A DNA stretch of 64,000 bases from Anaerolineales bacterium UBA6055 (lineage in GTDB: Bacteria > Chloroflexota > Anaerolineae > Aggregatilineales > Phototrophicaceae): contig DIYL01000015.1 of the NCBI GenBank assembly GCA_002428985.1, positions 62,001 to 126,000 of the forward strand, written 5' to 3'. Shown here one piece after another: positions 18,996 to 27,335 of this stretch; position 1 is the stretch's first letter, and every line of letters starts with the position of its first letter. The notes below the pieces were generated by a model, which searched no databases, was not told the DNA's origin, and saw nothing but the letters and a program-made list of their open reading frames with translations. The position numbers were made by a program, and so were the translations under genes.

Positions 18996-19841
18996 TTAAG
19001 CAACTCCACTTTTTGCAAGCTGGCCGTATTGAGGATGAAAACGCAATATAGGACGGAGTACAGCGATTCGCATCGCTCGTTCCAAGCTTTCTTGTGCAAG
19101 TGCTAATGTCATACCCATCGTAACCAATACATTGGTTATGAAGAAGAAAACAAATTCTTCAATAGGTAAAACACCACCCAAGTATATATTTAGTGATTGT
19201 TCGGGATCAATTGTCCATGTACCGGAACCAATTGCCAGTGCATCCGCGTAGCTCAAATACAATGTTGAGAGAACAATTGCAATTGTCACAATCTTACGGT
19301 GTCGCCACAGAATATCTGCTCCAAAAGCAGTCTGGATCATCAACGGGATCAAAGCCCAAGATAATTCTAAACCTAGATAAGTGAACGGTTTCCAGTCATC
19401 AGAAATAAACGTCAAGATTAGGATGATCGTTGAAATAGCCCAAACAATACCGACACCTGTAGTTGCCATAACCCGAATCTTGACAGAATCTGCTGGGCGC
19501 GGATCAGACATGATATAGCGAGCCAACGTAAACAGTAGCAAGCCGGTCATGATTGGTTGGACAATGAAGAATGTATATTCTTCAATTGGAACATAGCCCA
19601 AAACAATCCCACTGACCAAATTAATATCGTACCACCACACATTCGTGGCAACCAAATAATTATCCCATGGGGTTGTATATACAAATGCAATAGTACACAA
19701 AACCACCATAACTACCCAAGGTTGCCATAAACTAAGTGACTTGGGCATCCATTTATTTCTACGGTAATCAAAGATAGTCCATATGCTTAAAATCGCAATC
19801 GGAATACCAAGGAAAATTGCCAAAAAACCAAAGTATGTCAT
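18996..19841 (-). CDS. crtYcd: Lycopene cyclase, fused CrtYc-CrtYd type
   Basis: Integral membrane cyclase that forms beta-ionone rings at the end(s) of lycopene. The 281-residue protein contains two copies of the lycopene-cyclase repeat. The first has PWDNYLVATNVWWYD and GYVPIEEYTFFIVQP; the second has SGTWTIDPEQSLNIYLGGVLPIEEFVFFF. Each has the PxEE motif expected of CrtYc and CrtYd, here in one chain as in archaeal and fungal cyclases. There are about seven hydrophobic helices. It lies 15 bases downstream of ldh in the crt operon. Whether it cyclises one or both ends cannot be read; CruF nearby argues that one end is left open. Confidence 0.92.
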   Translation of the reverse strand: MTYFGFLAIFLGIPIAILSIWTIFDYRRNKWMPKSLSLWQPWVVMVVLCTIAFVYTTPWDNYLVATNVWWYDINLVSGIVLGYVPIEEYTFFIVQPIMTGLLLFTLARYIMSDPRPADSVKIRVMATTGVGIVWAISTIILILTFISDDWKPFTYLGLELSWALIPLMIQTAFGADILWRHRKIVTIAIVLSTLYLSYADALAIGSGTWTIDPEQSLNIYLGGVLPIEEFVFFFITNVLVTMGMTLALAQESLERAMRIAVLRPILRFHPQYGQLAKSGVA

Positions 19842-19856
19842 CGTTATTCTACCCTA

Positions 19857-20810
19857 TTATAAATTTCCAACCGCAACTAACTCATCCAAAAGACTCCGGA
19901 TTAATGCGGCACTATCATGTAATTTTTCTTGTTCGAAGTCTGATAATGGCAGTGGGAAGCTATCAATGATGCCGTCACCACCAATCATATGAGGCATTGC
20001 AACCGTCACATCGGTCACACCTGCAATTTCTGGCTGCGGTGTACAAACTGTCATAATGGAGCGTTGGTCATGTAATATGACATCGCAAATTTTTGCTAGT
20101 GCACTTCCGATGCCGTAGTAAGTTGCCCCTTTGCCATCGATGATGTGATAGGCAGCGCGCCTAACGCCATTATCGATTTCAGCCCGCACTTTATCGTCGA
20201 GGACAATCCCTCGTTGACGGCAAAAATCCTCCAAAGGAATATTTGCAACTGTAGTTAATGACCATGTGAGAACCTCAGAATCTCCATGCTCGCCGATTAC
20301 GTAAGTATGCACATGAGGCGAATCCACACCGAGGATACGCCCAAGCAAAATACGGAAACGTGCTGTATCTAAGGTTGTTCCAGAGCCAATGACTCGTGAT
20401 GACGCAACACCATGTTCACTAGCGATTTTTGCTGTGATGTGGGTCATAATATCAACAGGATTTGTCGCAACGACTAAAACAGCATCAGGTGCATATTCTA
20501 GGATTGATGGTACGACTTGACGGAATACCGCAGCGTTACGTCCAAGTAATTCAATCCGTGTTTCACCAGACTTTTGCCCAACACCGGCTGCAATAATGAC
20601 AATCTGACATCCACGCAACGCTGTGTAATCACCTGCTTCAATTTCTAGAGGTTCTGCAAACGGTACAGCATGATAGATATCGTCAGCTTCGGCTTGCGCT
20701 CGTTTAAGATCAAGATCAACAAGCACAATTTTGCGCCCAATACCTTGCATTACGAGCGCATATGCAGCAGTTGCACCTACCATCCCACTACCAACGATCC
20801 CAATTTTCAT
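19857..20810 (-). CDS. ldh: L-lactate dehydrogenase
   Basis: NAD-dependent interconversion of pyruvate and L-lactate. The Rossmann motif VGSGMVGATAAYALV starts the protein. The substrate loop reads GVGQKSGETR, with Gln at the specificity position that marks lactate rather than malate dehydrogenase. The catalytic His is in VIGEHGDSEV and the Asp-Arg pair is nearby. The 317-residue length is normal. Its location is odd: it sits 15 bases after crtB and 15 bases before crtYcd on the same strand, so it is embedded in the carotenoid operon. Malate dehydrogenase is less likely because of the Gln. Confidence 0.94.
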   Translation of the reverse strand: MKIGIVGSGMVGATAAYALVMQGIGRKIVLVDLDLKRAQAEADDIYHAVPFAEPLEIEAGDYTALRGCQIVIIAAGVGQKSGETRIELLGRNAAVFRQVVPSILEYAPDAVLVVATNPVDIMTHITAKIASEHGVASSRVIGSGTTLDTARFRILLGRILGVDSPHVHTYVIGEHGDSEVLTWSLTTVANIPLEDFCRQRGIVLDDKVRAEIDNGVRRAAYHIIDGKGATYYGIGSALAKICDVILHDQRSIMTVCTPQPEIAGVTDVTVAMPHMIGGDGIIDSFPLPLSDFEQEKLHDSAALIRSLLDELVAVGNL

Positions 20811-20825
20811 TTTTGCTCCACGAAA

Positions 20826-21785
20826 CTAAGCACTAGCTTGACGTGAATTCCACCAAATACGTGGTAAGCGCGACAATTTACCCATCGTGCTGATGTGTGC
20901 ACGACGTGTAAATACATCATAATCGTGTGTTGCTATATCGTCGAGAATGGCCCGGTATAATCCAGCAGCTGCGCCAATCGCAAAACGTCCATCAGAATCC
21001 AACATTGCTACACCTGGCAACGCCTCATCATACAGGCGATGCACACGCGCGATCTGAAAGCGCATAAATTCGCGCCACCGTTCGGTGACAATACCATCAG
21101 CAATCGTTGAATCAGATAAGCCAAAATCGTTTAACTCATCTTGTGGCAAGTAAATCCGACCACGTGCCCAATCTTCACCAACATCACGTAAGATATTAGT
21201 CATCTGCAGAGCAACCCCGAGCTTAATCGCATATGGAATCGCCTCTTGGCCTGAAAATCCTGTAATGTGCATTGCCATCAATCCGACAGTCGATGCAACA
21301 CCATATGAATATTCAGCCAAATCAGCAAATGTCTCATAACGGTCTTGTGTGAAATCTTGTGACACACCAGTGATTAACTGTTGTGCATAGCCATGAGGGA
21401 TACTATAACGCACCTGTGCATCTGCCCATGCTAACTCTGCAAGCTCATCTACAGGAGTTCCATCGCCCATAACCGCATTTTGCCATTGCGATAGTTTATC
21501 GAGGCGTTCCAATTCAGAACTCGCATTATCAACGATATCATCTGTGATACGACAGAACGCATATAAGGCGCGAGTGGCTGTTCTCTTCTCGGATGGCATC
21601 AAGCCGGACGCAACAAAGAATGTCCGGCTATGAAAACGTGTGATCTGCTTACAATACTCGTAAGCTTCATCAAGGCGCGACGTATCAATCTGCGATTGTG
21701 CCCGTAATGTATTGCTATTAAAGGCCTCTTGAGCTGCCAGCAGAAGTCGCATTTCCCATGATTTTTGTGGTTGAATGACACTCAT
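20826..21785 (-). CDS. crtB: Phytoene synthase
   Basis: Head-to-head condensation of two geranylgeranyl diphosphates to phytoene. Two Asp-rich Mg-diphosphate motifs are present: ALYAFCRITDDIVDN (DDIVD) and QMTNILRDVGEDWARGRIYL (DVGED). The conserved SRTFF segment precedes the first. The length of 319 residues is typical. The start ATG overlaps the crtI stop as ATGA, so crtI and crtB are translationally coupled. No GGPP synthase gene is in the window. Squalene synthase-like alternatives are disfavoured by the crt context. Confidence 0.96.
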   Translation of the reverse strand: MSVIQPQKSWEMRLLLAAQEAFNSNTLRAQSQIDTSRLDEAYEYCKQITRFHSRTFFVASGLMPSEKRTATRALYAFCRITDDIVDNASSELERLDKLSQWQNAVMGDGTPVDELAELAWADAQVRYSIPHGYAQQLITGVSQDFTQDRYETFADLAEYSYGVASTVGLMAMHITGFSGQEAIPYAIKLGVALQMTNILRDVGEDWARGRIYLPQDELNDFGLSDSTIADGIVTERWREFMRFQIARVHRLYDEALPGVAMLDSDGRFAIGAAAGLYRAILDDIATHDYDVFTRRAHISTMGKLSRLPRIWWNSRQASA

Positions 21786-23311
21786 GTGACTGGCTCAAGC
21801 TTTCTAGCCGCTACTTGTTGTGGTGAAGATGTAACGACAGCCTCGCCGATCAAATTCTCGACAATAATGGACGACGATAGAACACCAGGTAATCCTGCGC
21901 CGGGGTGTGTACCAGCACCCACAAAGTAGATGTTTTCGAAGTCCTCTGCCTTATTATGTGGACGGAACCATGCTGATTGTGTTAGAGTCGGTTGAATTGA
22001 GAATGCTGCACCCATACGGCTATTGAGTGTATTCTTAAAATGCAGTGGATCAATATAGTGTTCTGCAATGACATTTTCTTGTAGATCAGGCAAATAGTTG
22101 TCCTCAAGAAACTGCATAATCGTGTTCTTGTAGGGTTCTGCCTGTTTTGTCCAATCAATACCACTACCTTCATGTGGTACAGGAGATAAGACATAGAAGT
22201 TTTCGCAACCTTCTGGTGCGATTGATGGATCAGTCAATGTTGGCATGTGCAGATATAACGAGAAATCTTCTGATAAATGATGCTTGTTAAAAATGTCACT
22301 CAGAAGACCTTTATAACGCTCACCCAAGATAATGTTGTGATGTGCTAACCCATTGTCGCGATACAATTTTTTAGTGCCGAAGTAAATGACAAATAACGAC
22401 ATACTGTACTTCATCTTGCCCATTTTCAGCTTCATGAAGGTACTCTGATGACGCTTGTCAATCATATTTTCATATACGAAGCCAACATCAGCGTTTGCTA
22501 CAACTTGGTCAGCCTTTATGACTTCACCACTTCCTAAGCGAACACCAGTTGCTTGTTTTCCTTCGATCAGGATTTCTTCAACTTCAGTACTGAGGCGAAT
22601 TTTGCCACCAATATCTCCAAATAATTTCACCATCGCATTGACGATTGCCCCTGTACCACCAATCGCGTAGTGAATACCCCACTCACGCTCAAGATAGTGG
22701 ATCATTGCATAAATTGATGGTGAATCAAATGGATTACCACCGATTAAGAGTGGATGAAACGAGAATGTACGGCGCAAAAATTCATGTTTAACAAACTGCG
22801 AAACATAACGATACACACTCAAGTAAGATTGCATTTTGATGAGATCAGGTGCAACCTTGAGCATATCAGTAAATTTCAGAAACGGCTTATCAGCAAGTTC
22901 TACGAATCCCTTTTGGAAGATTGCTTGTGTGGTAGCCATAAATTTCTTATAGCCTTCAGCATCTTCAGGGCTCCATTCGCGAATTTGATCGAGAATAAAA
23001 TCTTCATCACCATTATAGTCAAATTTACGACCTTCATGATTGAAGATTCTATAAAACGGATCACAGGGAACCATTTCAAAATAGTCTTCACGGTGTTTAC
23101 CCGCGGCTTTCCACAAGTCGTCAAACATAAATGGAGCAGTGAGAACCGTTGGTCCACCATCAAATTTGAAACCATTTATGTCATAAACATAAGCGCGTCC
23201 ACCAGGTTTGTCGCGTTTTTCAATTATTTCTACATCATGACCCTTCGCAGCGAGACGTATTGCCGCCCCTAAACCACCGAAGCCACTACCAATTACAATT
23301 ACTTTTGACAT
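21782..23311 (-). CDS. crtI: Phytoene desaturase
   Basis: FAD enzyme that introduces double bases' worth of desaturation into phytoene, most likely up to lycopene. The N-terminal Rossmann motif VIVIGSGFGGLGAAIRLAAK and KPGGRAYVYDINGFKFDGGP are followed by a C-terminal bacterial-type desaturase signature around YFVGAGTHPGAGLPGVL. The length is 509 residues. I chose the ATG complementary to 23309-23311 because GGAGGG lies 7-8 bases upstream; the frame continues 10 residues further to 23341 without support. It leads the five-gene crt operon. Two 19-base direct repeats lie 68-116 bases before the start. Confidence 0.95.
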   Translation of the reverse strand: MSKVIVIGSGFGGLGAAIRLAAKGHDVEIIEKRDKPGGRAYVYDINGFKFDGGPTVLTAPFMFDDLWKAAGKHREDYFEMVPCDPFYRIFNHEGRKFDYNGDEDFILDQIREWSPEDAEGYKKFMATTQAIFQKGFVELADKPFLKFTDMLKVAPDLIKMQSYLSVYRYVSQFVKHEFLRRTFSFHPLLIGGNPFDSPSIYAMIHYLEREWGIHYAIGGTGAIVNAMVKLFGDIGGKIRLSTEVEEILIEGKQATGVRLGSGEVIKADQVVANADVGFVYENMIDKRHQSTFMKLKMGKMKYSMSLFVIYFGTKKLYRDNGLAHHNIILGERYKGLLSDIFNKHHLSEDFSLYLHMPTLTDPSIAPEGCENFYVLSPVPHEGSGIDWTKQAEPYKNTIMQFLEDNYLPDLQENVIAEHYIDPLHFKNTLNSRMGAAFSIQPTLTQSAWFRPHNKAEDFENIYFVGAGTHPGAGLPGVLSSSIIVENLIGEAVVTSSPQQVAARKLEPVT

Positions 23312-23378
23312 GGATAATCCCTCCGTCCTTACACGACACATTTATGCATTATTGTTTAAAGCAAAGCATGAGGTCTGA

Positions 23379-23397
23379 ATGAGAAGGCTATTAAATT
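23379..23397. repeat. Direct repeat copy 1 in the crtI upstream region
   Basis: This 19-base element matches the copy at 23409-23427 at 16 of 19 positions (both begin ATGAG and end CTATTAAATT on the plus strand). The two starts are exactly 30 bases apart, close to three helical turns, so a dimeric regulator could bind both on one DNA face. Candidate operator for the crtI operon. Confidence 0.5.
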
Positions 23398-23408
23398 CAG
23401 GGGTTGCG

Positions 23409-23427
23409 ATGAGTATCCTATTAAATT
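23409..23427. repeat. Direct repeat copy 2 in the crtI upstream region
   Basis: Second copy of the 19-base repeat described at 23379-23397. It lies between the divergent crtI gene and the membrane glycosyltransferase gene, so it could control either. No light-responsive MerR or other regulator gene is present nearby to pair with it. Confidence 0.5.
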
Positions 23428-23523
23428 TGACCTATTTTTATTATTACAATACTAAACAAAGGTTTTTCGGGTAGTTTTTTGTATACAGATGTAGTTTTCA
23501 ATCTCACTAGATTAGGTATAAAA

Positions 23524-24993
23524 ATGATCAATAGACATTACCTAAGTATCGTAGTCATGATTTTGCTCGTCGCAGGAGCTGTTAGAATAATTAATTTAAA
23601 CAGCAATCCGGGATGGTATACCGATGAAGGAACACACATCGAAATCGCTAAAAGCTTGATGAATGGGGAAAACTACTACTTTGGCATTACCGATTCATAT
23701 CTAATCGCTGCTCGCCTACCCTTATTTGAGCATATCTTAGCGCTATGGTTTCGTTTAATTGGTGTAGGTATGTTTCAATTACGGTTTTTAACCGTTTTAA
23801 TTAGTATTCTGACAGCATCGATTTTATATCGTTTGACATATGTTATTTTCCATAACCGCTTAGTTGGTTTGGGGGTATTAGCAATTTTCAGTATCTATCC
23901 ACAGGCATTGATTTACAGCCGTTTTGGGTTTAGCTACAATCTACTAGCATTATTAATCGTCTTAGGTTTATACAGTCTTCTATATTATGATCAAGTATCT
24001 AAGCTACAATACTTGGTATTGGGATGTATCTGCTTTGCATTAGGGACTATCTCAGATTTTATAGCATGGAGCTTTATCCCTGTTGTTATCATATTTATTC
24101 TGCTTCGTTATCGACAACACATGTGGCTCAGTCTACTTTGTCTTGGACTGCCATTTGCACTATATGCGATAATGGAGTTGAGTATTCACTCGGGTATCTT
24201 TCTCCATGATCTCACATATACACTGGCTCGTGTTGGCGGTTTACCTATTCAACAACAGCTTCAGAATATAGTCACCAATATTCAGGTTCTAGCAACAACA
24301 TCATGGTGGATACCTGTTGGTTTCATTGGCTTATTCCTCATCAACAAACCAACTTATCGCTGGTTTATAGTAGAGTTATTTGCTATTCCGTTGTTGATTA
24401 GTGGGCGCACGATCGCGCTATATGATCTCAGCGCATATTATATGATTCCATTTTTGCCATTTGTTGCGCTCGGTGTCATTGTATTAATATACCGATTCTC
24501 AAATATACTGAAAATGTTCACACAAATAAGATCATCTGTATTTGTAATTATCGTATCTACTATATTTAGTCTAACATTCATACAAATTTCCAGTCAGCTA
24601 CAAGCAGGTTTTGATGTTGGAATTGAACACTTTCTAATCAATAAGTCTGAAGCACATGATATTTATGATTATCTTATTGACTATACGAAGGATCCAGATG
24701 TAATTATCACATCACCTTCTTTAGGGTGGATGTTCGATATGAATGTAACCGATTTTCAAATAGCAAGTCTCATCAACGGAAATAGTGTTCATTTTCCTGC
24801 AACACTTTATCCAGAGCGTATCGCCTTCGATATAAATTATGACAATGCAGGTTATGCGATCGTTGATAACCTTTGGAGAGACTGGGGAGCCGTTCATATG
24901 CCGTATGTCGCAAGCATGCTAGACACCATACAAACATGGGATTTAGTTTATAAAACATCATCCATACAAATTTATCAAAATCCAAAGACTTAA
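23524..24993 (+). CDS. GT39/ArnT-like membrane glycosyltransferase
   Basis: A 489-residue protein with about ten or more hydrophobic segments. A first extracytoplasmic loop carries the acidic motif PGWYTDEGTHIEIAKSL, typical of lipid-linked-sugar-dependent GT-C glycosyltransferases of the PMT/ArnT group. It ends with a soluble domain of about 120 residues. The ATG at 23524 is chosen; an in-frame TTG at 23479 has little support. The acceptor is unknown. It is divergent from crtI and upstream of the hydrolase-cruF genes, so a role in glycosylating a lipid or carotenoid is conceivable but unproven; protein or cell-envelope glycosylation is as likely. Confidence 0.7.
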   Translation: MINRHYLSIVVMILLVAGAVRIINLNSNPGWYTDEGTHIEIAKSLMNGENYYFGITDSYLIAARLPLFEHILALWFRLIGVGMFQLRFLTVLISILTASILYRLTYVIFHNRLVGLGVLAIFSIYPQALIYSRFGFSYNLLALLIVLGLYSLLYYDQVSKLQYLVLGCICFALGTISDFIAWSFIPVVIIFILLRYRQHMWLSLLCLGLPFALYAIMELSIHSGIFLHDLTYTLARVGGLPIQQQLQNIVTNIQVLATTSWWIPVGFIGLFLINKPTYRWFIVELFAIPLLISGRTIALYDLSAYYMIPFLPFVALGVIVLIYRFSNILKMFTQIRSSVFVIIVSTIFSLTFIQISSQLQAGFDVGIEHFLINKSEAHDIYDYLIDYTKDPDVIITSPSLGWMFDMNVTDFQIASLINGNSVHFPATLYPERIAFDINYDNAGYAIVDNLWRDWGAVHMPYVASMLDTIQTWDLVYKTSSIQIYQNPKT

Positions 24994-25073
24994 CCACATA
25001 GTCAACTCTGTCTTAACTTTCACTCATCAAATTCGTCTAGATTGAGGGCAATACTCAGTTAAACAAAGTTACC

Positions 25074-25910
25074 ATGTTCGATTTTAGCCAAACATTCCAA
25101 GATAAAATCCATCAACCCTTCGTATGGGAAGGTGACAAAGATATATGTGCGGTATTGGTACACGGATTCCCCGGTACACCAAGTGAAATGCGTCCAGTTG
25201 CCGAAGTTTTACATGAACAAGGGTGGACAGTACACGGTCTACTGTTACCGGGCTTCGGTATTGAGATCAATTCACTAGCCGATAAAACGTACACAGACTG
25301 GCTATCAGCCATACTCAATGTTATCAATAAATACAGCCAACAGTATCAACATGTTATTCTTGTTGGATTGTCTATGGGCGGCGCACTATCAATTCAGGCG
25401 AGTACATCAACACACCTTAGTAGTTTATTATTACTCGCACCATTTTGGAAAGTTGAGCACATATTATGGTCAATGTTACCAGCGCTTCGACTTATTATTC
25501 CAAATTTCAAACCATTCACATTAATTAAACCAGATTGGCAAGATACTGATTTTCGTAACACACTTAGCGAATGGTTACCAGATACCGACCTTGATAACCC
25601 AGATGTTCAAGCACAGATCACCCAATTTGCCATCCCGACGGGCATGATAAATCAGGTAAGAATCGCAGGCAATCATGCACGACAATCTGTTCCACATATT
25701 AAAGTCCCAACAACAGTTATTCAGGGAAGACAAGACGAACTTGTAAAACCCGACTTAACTCAAATTCTAGTCCAACAGATGTCAACGGATGTCAACTATA
25801 TTGTAGTTGATGGCGACCATAATTTAACAGATACACAAAAACCGCACTGGGATAAAGTTAAAGCACATATTCAACAATATGCGTTACAATTTGAATCAAA
25901 CAACAGGTAA
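25074..25910 (+). CDS. Alpha/beta hydrolase (esterase/monoacylglycerol lipase-like)
   Basis: A 278-residue serine hydrolase. The oxyanion-hole motif is LVHGFPGTPSEM, the nucleophile elbow is VGLSMGGAL, the acid is in QGRQDELV and the catalytic His is in VDGDHNLT. This is a complete triad. Its overall shape is like carboxylesterase Est30 or monoacylglycerol lipase. The next gene, cruF, begins about 10 bases after its stop (or overlaps it if the earlier in-frame ATG at 25879 is used). Co-transcription with carotenoid genes allows a role in carotenoid-glucoside ester turnover, but that is inference. Confidence 0.85.
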   Translation: MFDFSQTFQDKIHQPFVWEGDKDICAVLVHGFPGTPSEMRPVAEVLHEQGWTVHGLLLPGFGIEINSLADKTYTDWLSAILNVINKYSQQYQHVILVGLSMGGALSIQASTSTHLSSLLLLAPFWKVEHILWSMLPALRLIIPNFKPFTLIKPDWQDTDFRNTLSEWLPDTDLDNPDVQAQITQFAIPTGMINQVRIAGNHARQSVPHIKVPTTVIQGRQDELVKPDLTQILVQQMSTDVNYIVVDGDHNLTDTQKPHWDKVKAHIQQYALQFESNNR

Positions 25911-25920
25911 AATACTCAAA

Positions 25921-26724
25921 ATGATGAACATGACACACCAACTATTTAACCTAAACTTGAAGATAACATCACAACACCGTCGCATTGGAACTCTGCTTGG
26001 TGTATGGATTCTTGCAATGATTTCTGTCCCAATACAAACATGGGTTTGGGGAGAAACTGCACTACCAAGAGCGATCACCATAGGGCTTTTCACACAATTT
26101 ATTGCAGTTGCGTACATTACAAACCAAGCATGGGGTCTACAACGAACAGCACTCACATTTGTCGCAGTTGCCGTCATGACATGGTTTGCAGAATTCATTG
26201 GTTCATCCACTGGATTGCCATTTGGAGAATATAATTACACCGATATTTTGCAACCGCAATTCGGGCATGTTCCACTCATCATTCCAATTGCATGGTTCAT
26301 GATGTTACCGCCAGCATGGGTTGTTGCCCAATCAATAACACGCTTTAGTGGTCAAAAAACAATTCGCCAACATCTGATCTTTGCATCAGTTAGTGCACTT
26401 GCCTTAACAGCATGGGATCTATTTCTTGATCCACAAATGGTTAACTGGAATTTCTGGATTTGGGATTACCCAGTCGGATATTTTGGTATTCCTTGGATTA
26501 ATTATTTTGGGTGGTTTTTGACAGCCTTTATCGTAACCATGGTTGTCCGCCCTATTCAACTTCCTGTCGTACCATTACTAGTTGTCTATGGTGTAGTGTG
26601 GTTTTTACAGAGTTTCGGACAATTCTTCTTCTGGAATCAACAAGGTCCGGCGATTGTTGGTTTTGTTGTAATGGGTTTCTTCTTATTCATTGCAATTCAA
26701 CGTTATCGGGAGCAAATTCGATGA
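25921..26724 (+). CDS. cruF: Carotenoid 1',2'-hydratase, CruF family
   Basis: Multi-pass membrane protein of about 267 residues in the CruF/bisanhydrobacterioruberin hydratase family (DUF422), which adds water across the terminal double bond of an acyclic carotenoid end. The signature GLPFGEYNYTDILQPQFG, then IPIAWFMMLPPAW, AWDLFLDPQMV and NFWIWDYPVGYFGIPW are characteristic, with conserved Asp and Glu residues in the membrane. The start may be the ATG at 25879, 25921 or 25924. It ends ATGA, overlapping plsY. With a one-ended cyclase it would give 1'-hydroxy-gamma-carotene or a myxol-type precursor. Confidence 0.9.
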   Translation: MMNMTHQLFNLNLKITSQHRRIGTLLGVWILAMISVPIQTWVWGETALPRAITIGLFTQFIAVAYITNQAWGLQRTALTFVAVAVMTWFAEFIGSSTGLPFGEYNYTDILQPQFGHVPLIIPIAWFMMLPPAWVVAQSITRFSGQKTIRQHLIFASVSALALTAWDLFLDPQMVNWNFWIWDYPVGYFGIPWINYFGWFLTAFIVTMVVRPIQLPVVPLLVVYGVVWFLQSFGQFFFWNQQGPAIVGFVVMGFFLFIAIQRYREQIR

Positions 26725-27335
26725 CGACACTCGTTCTGATTGCTATTGCGTTTGTATCTGGTGCAATTCCATATTCGGTGTTGATTGGGAAACTCGCACT
26801 AAAAGATGATATACGCAATTATGGTGATCAAAATCCCGGTGCAACCAATGTATTCCGTGCAGGGGGAAAGCACTGGGGTGTCATTGCTGGACTATTAGAC
26901 ATGACGAAAGCAGCAGTTCCGGTGTCGATCGCCGTGTGGGTATATAATATACATGGCATTGAACTCGTGCTAATTGCCCTCGCTCCTATTTTAGGTCATG
27001 CTTACTCTCCATTTTTGCGTTTCCGAGGAGGGAAAGCTGTTGGGGCAACCTTTGGCACATGGATCGGCTTGACGATTTGGGAGGTTCCAACCGTCTTAGG
27101 GTTTCTGTTGCTTTATTGGTTTATGTCCGTCAAAATCAGTGGATGGGCAGTGATCTTCGCGATGCTAAGTTTACTGGGTTACCTGTTACTCGCAAAAAAT
27201 GACCCCACCTTACTCATGATCTGGCTTGGTAACACGATTATCTTTATCTTGAAACATCGTGACGATTTATCACAATCACCGGGCATCAAATACTGGTTGC
27301 CATTTCTACCAAAACGTGCTGGAGCAGTGAGTTAA
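26721..27335 (+). CDS. plsY: Glycerol-3-phosphate acyltransferase PlsY (acyl-phosphate dependent)
   Basis: Membrane acyltransferase making lysophosphatidic acid from acyl-phosphate and glycerol-3-phosphate. The PlsY motifs are all present: SGAIPYSVLIGKL near the N-terminus, DQNPGATNVFRAGG, and GHAYSPFLRFRGGKAVGATFG. The 204-residue length is normal. The start ATG overlaps the cruF stop (ATGA), and its stop is directly followed by the GT2 start. It is unusual in a carotenoid gene string. It may simply serve phospholipid synthesis, or may be a paralogue acylating a carotenoid glycoside; the sequence does not decide. Confidence 0.93.
   Translation: MTTLVLIAIAFVSGAIPYSVLIGKLALKDDIRNYGDQNPGATNVFRAGGKHWGVIAGLLDMTKAAVPVSIAVWVYNIHGIELVLIALAPILGHAYSPFLRFRGGKAVGATFGTWIGLTIWEVPTVLGFLLLYWFMSVKISGWAVIFAMLSLLGYLLLAKNDPTLLMIWLGNTIIFILKHRDDLSQSPGIKYWLPFLPKRAGAVS

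Noticed and set aside
22754..23272. 172-codon open frame on the plus strand opposite crtI
   Set aside because: crtI is clearly real in this region with intact motifs, and the opposite frame has no family signal.
26511..26720. Upstream extension of the plsY frame by 70 residues inside cruF
   Set aside because: PlsY begins at its usual motif right after the ATG at 26721, which overlaps the cruF stop as ATGA. The extension is Cys/Ser-rich shadow sequence.
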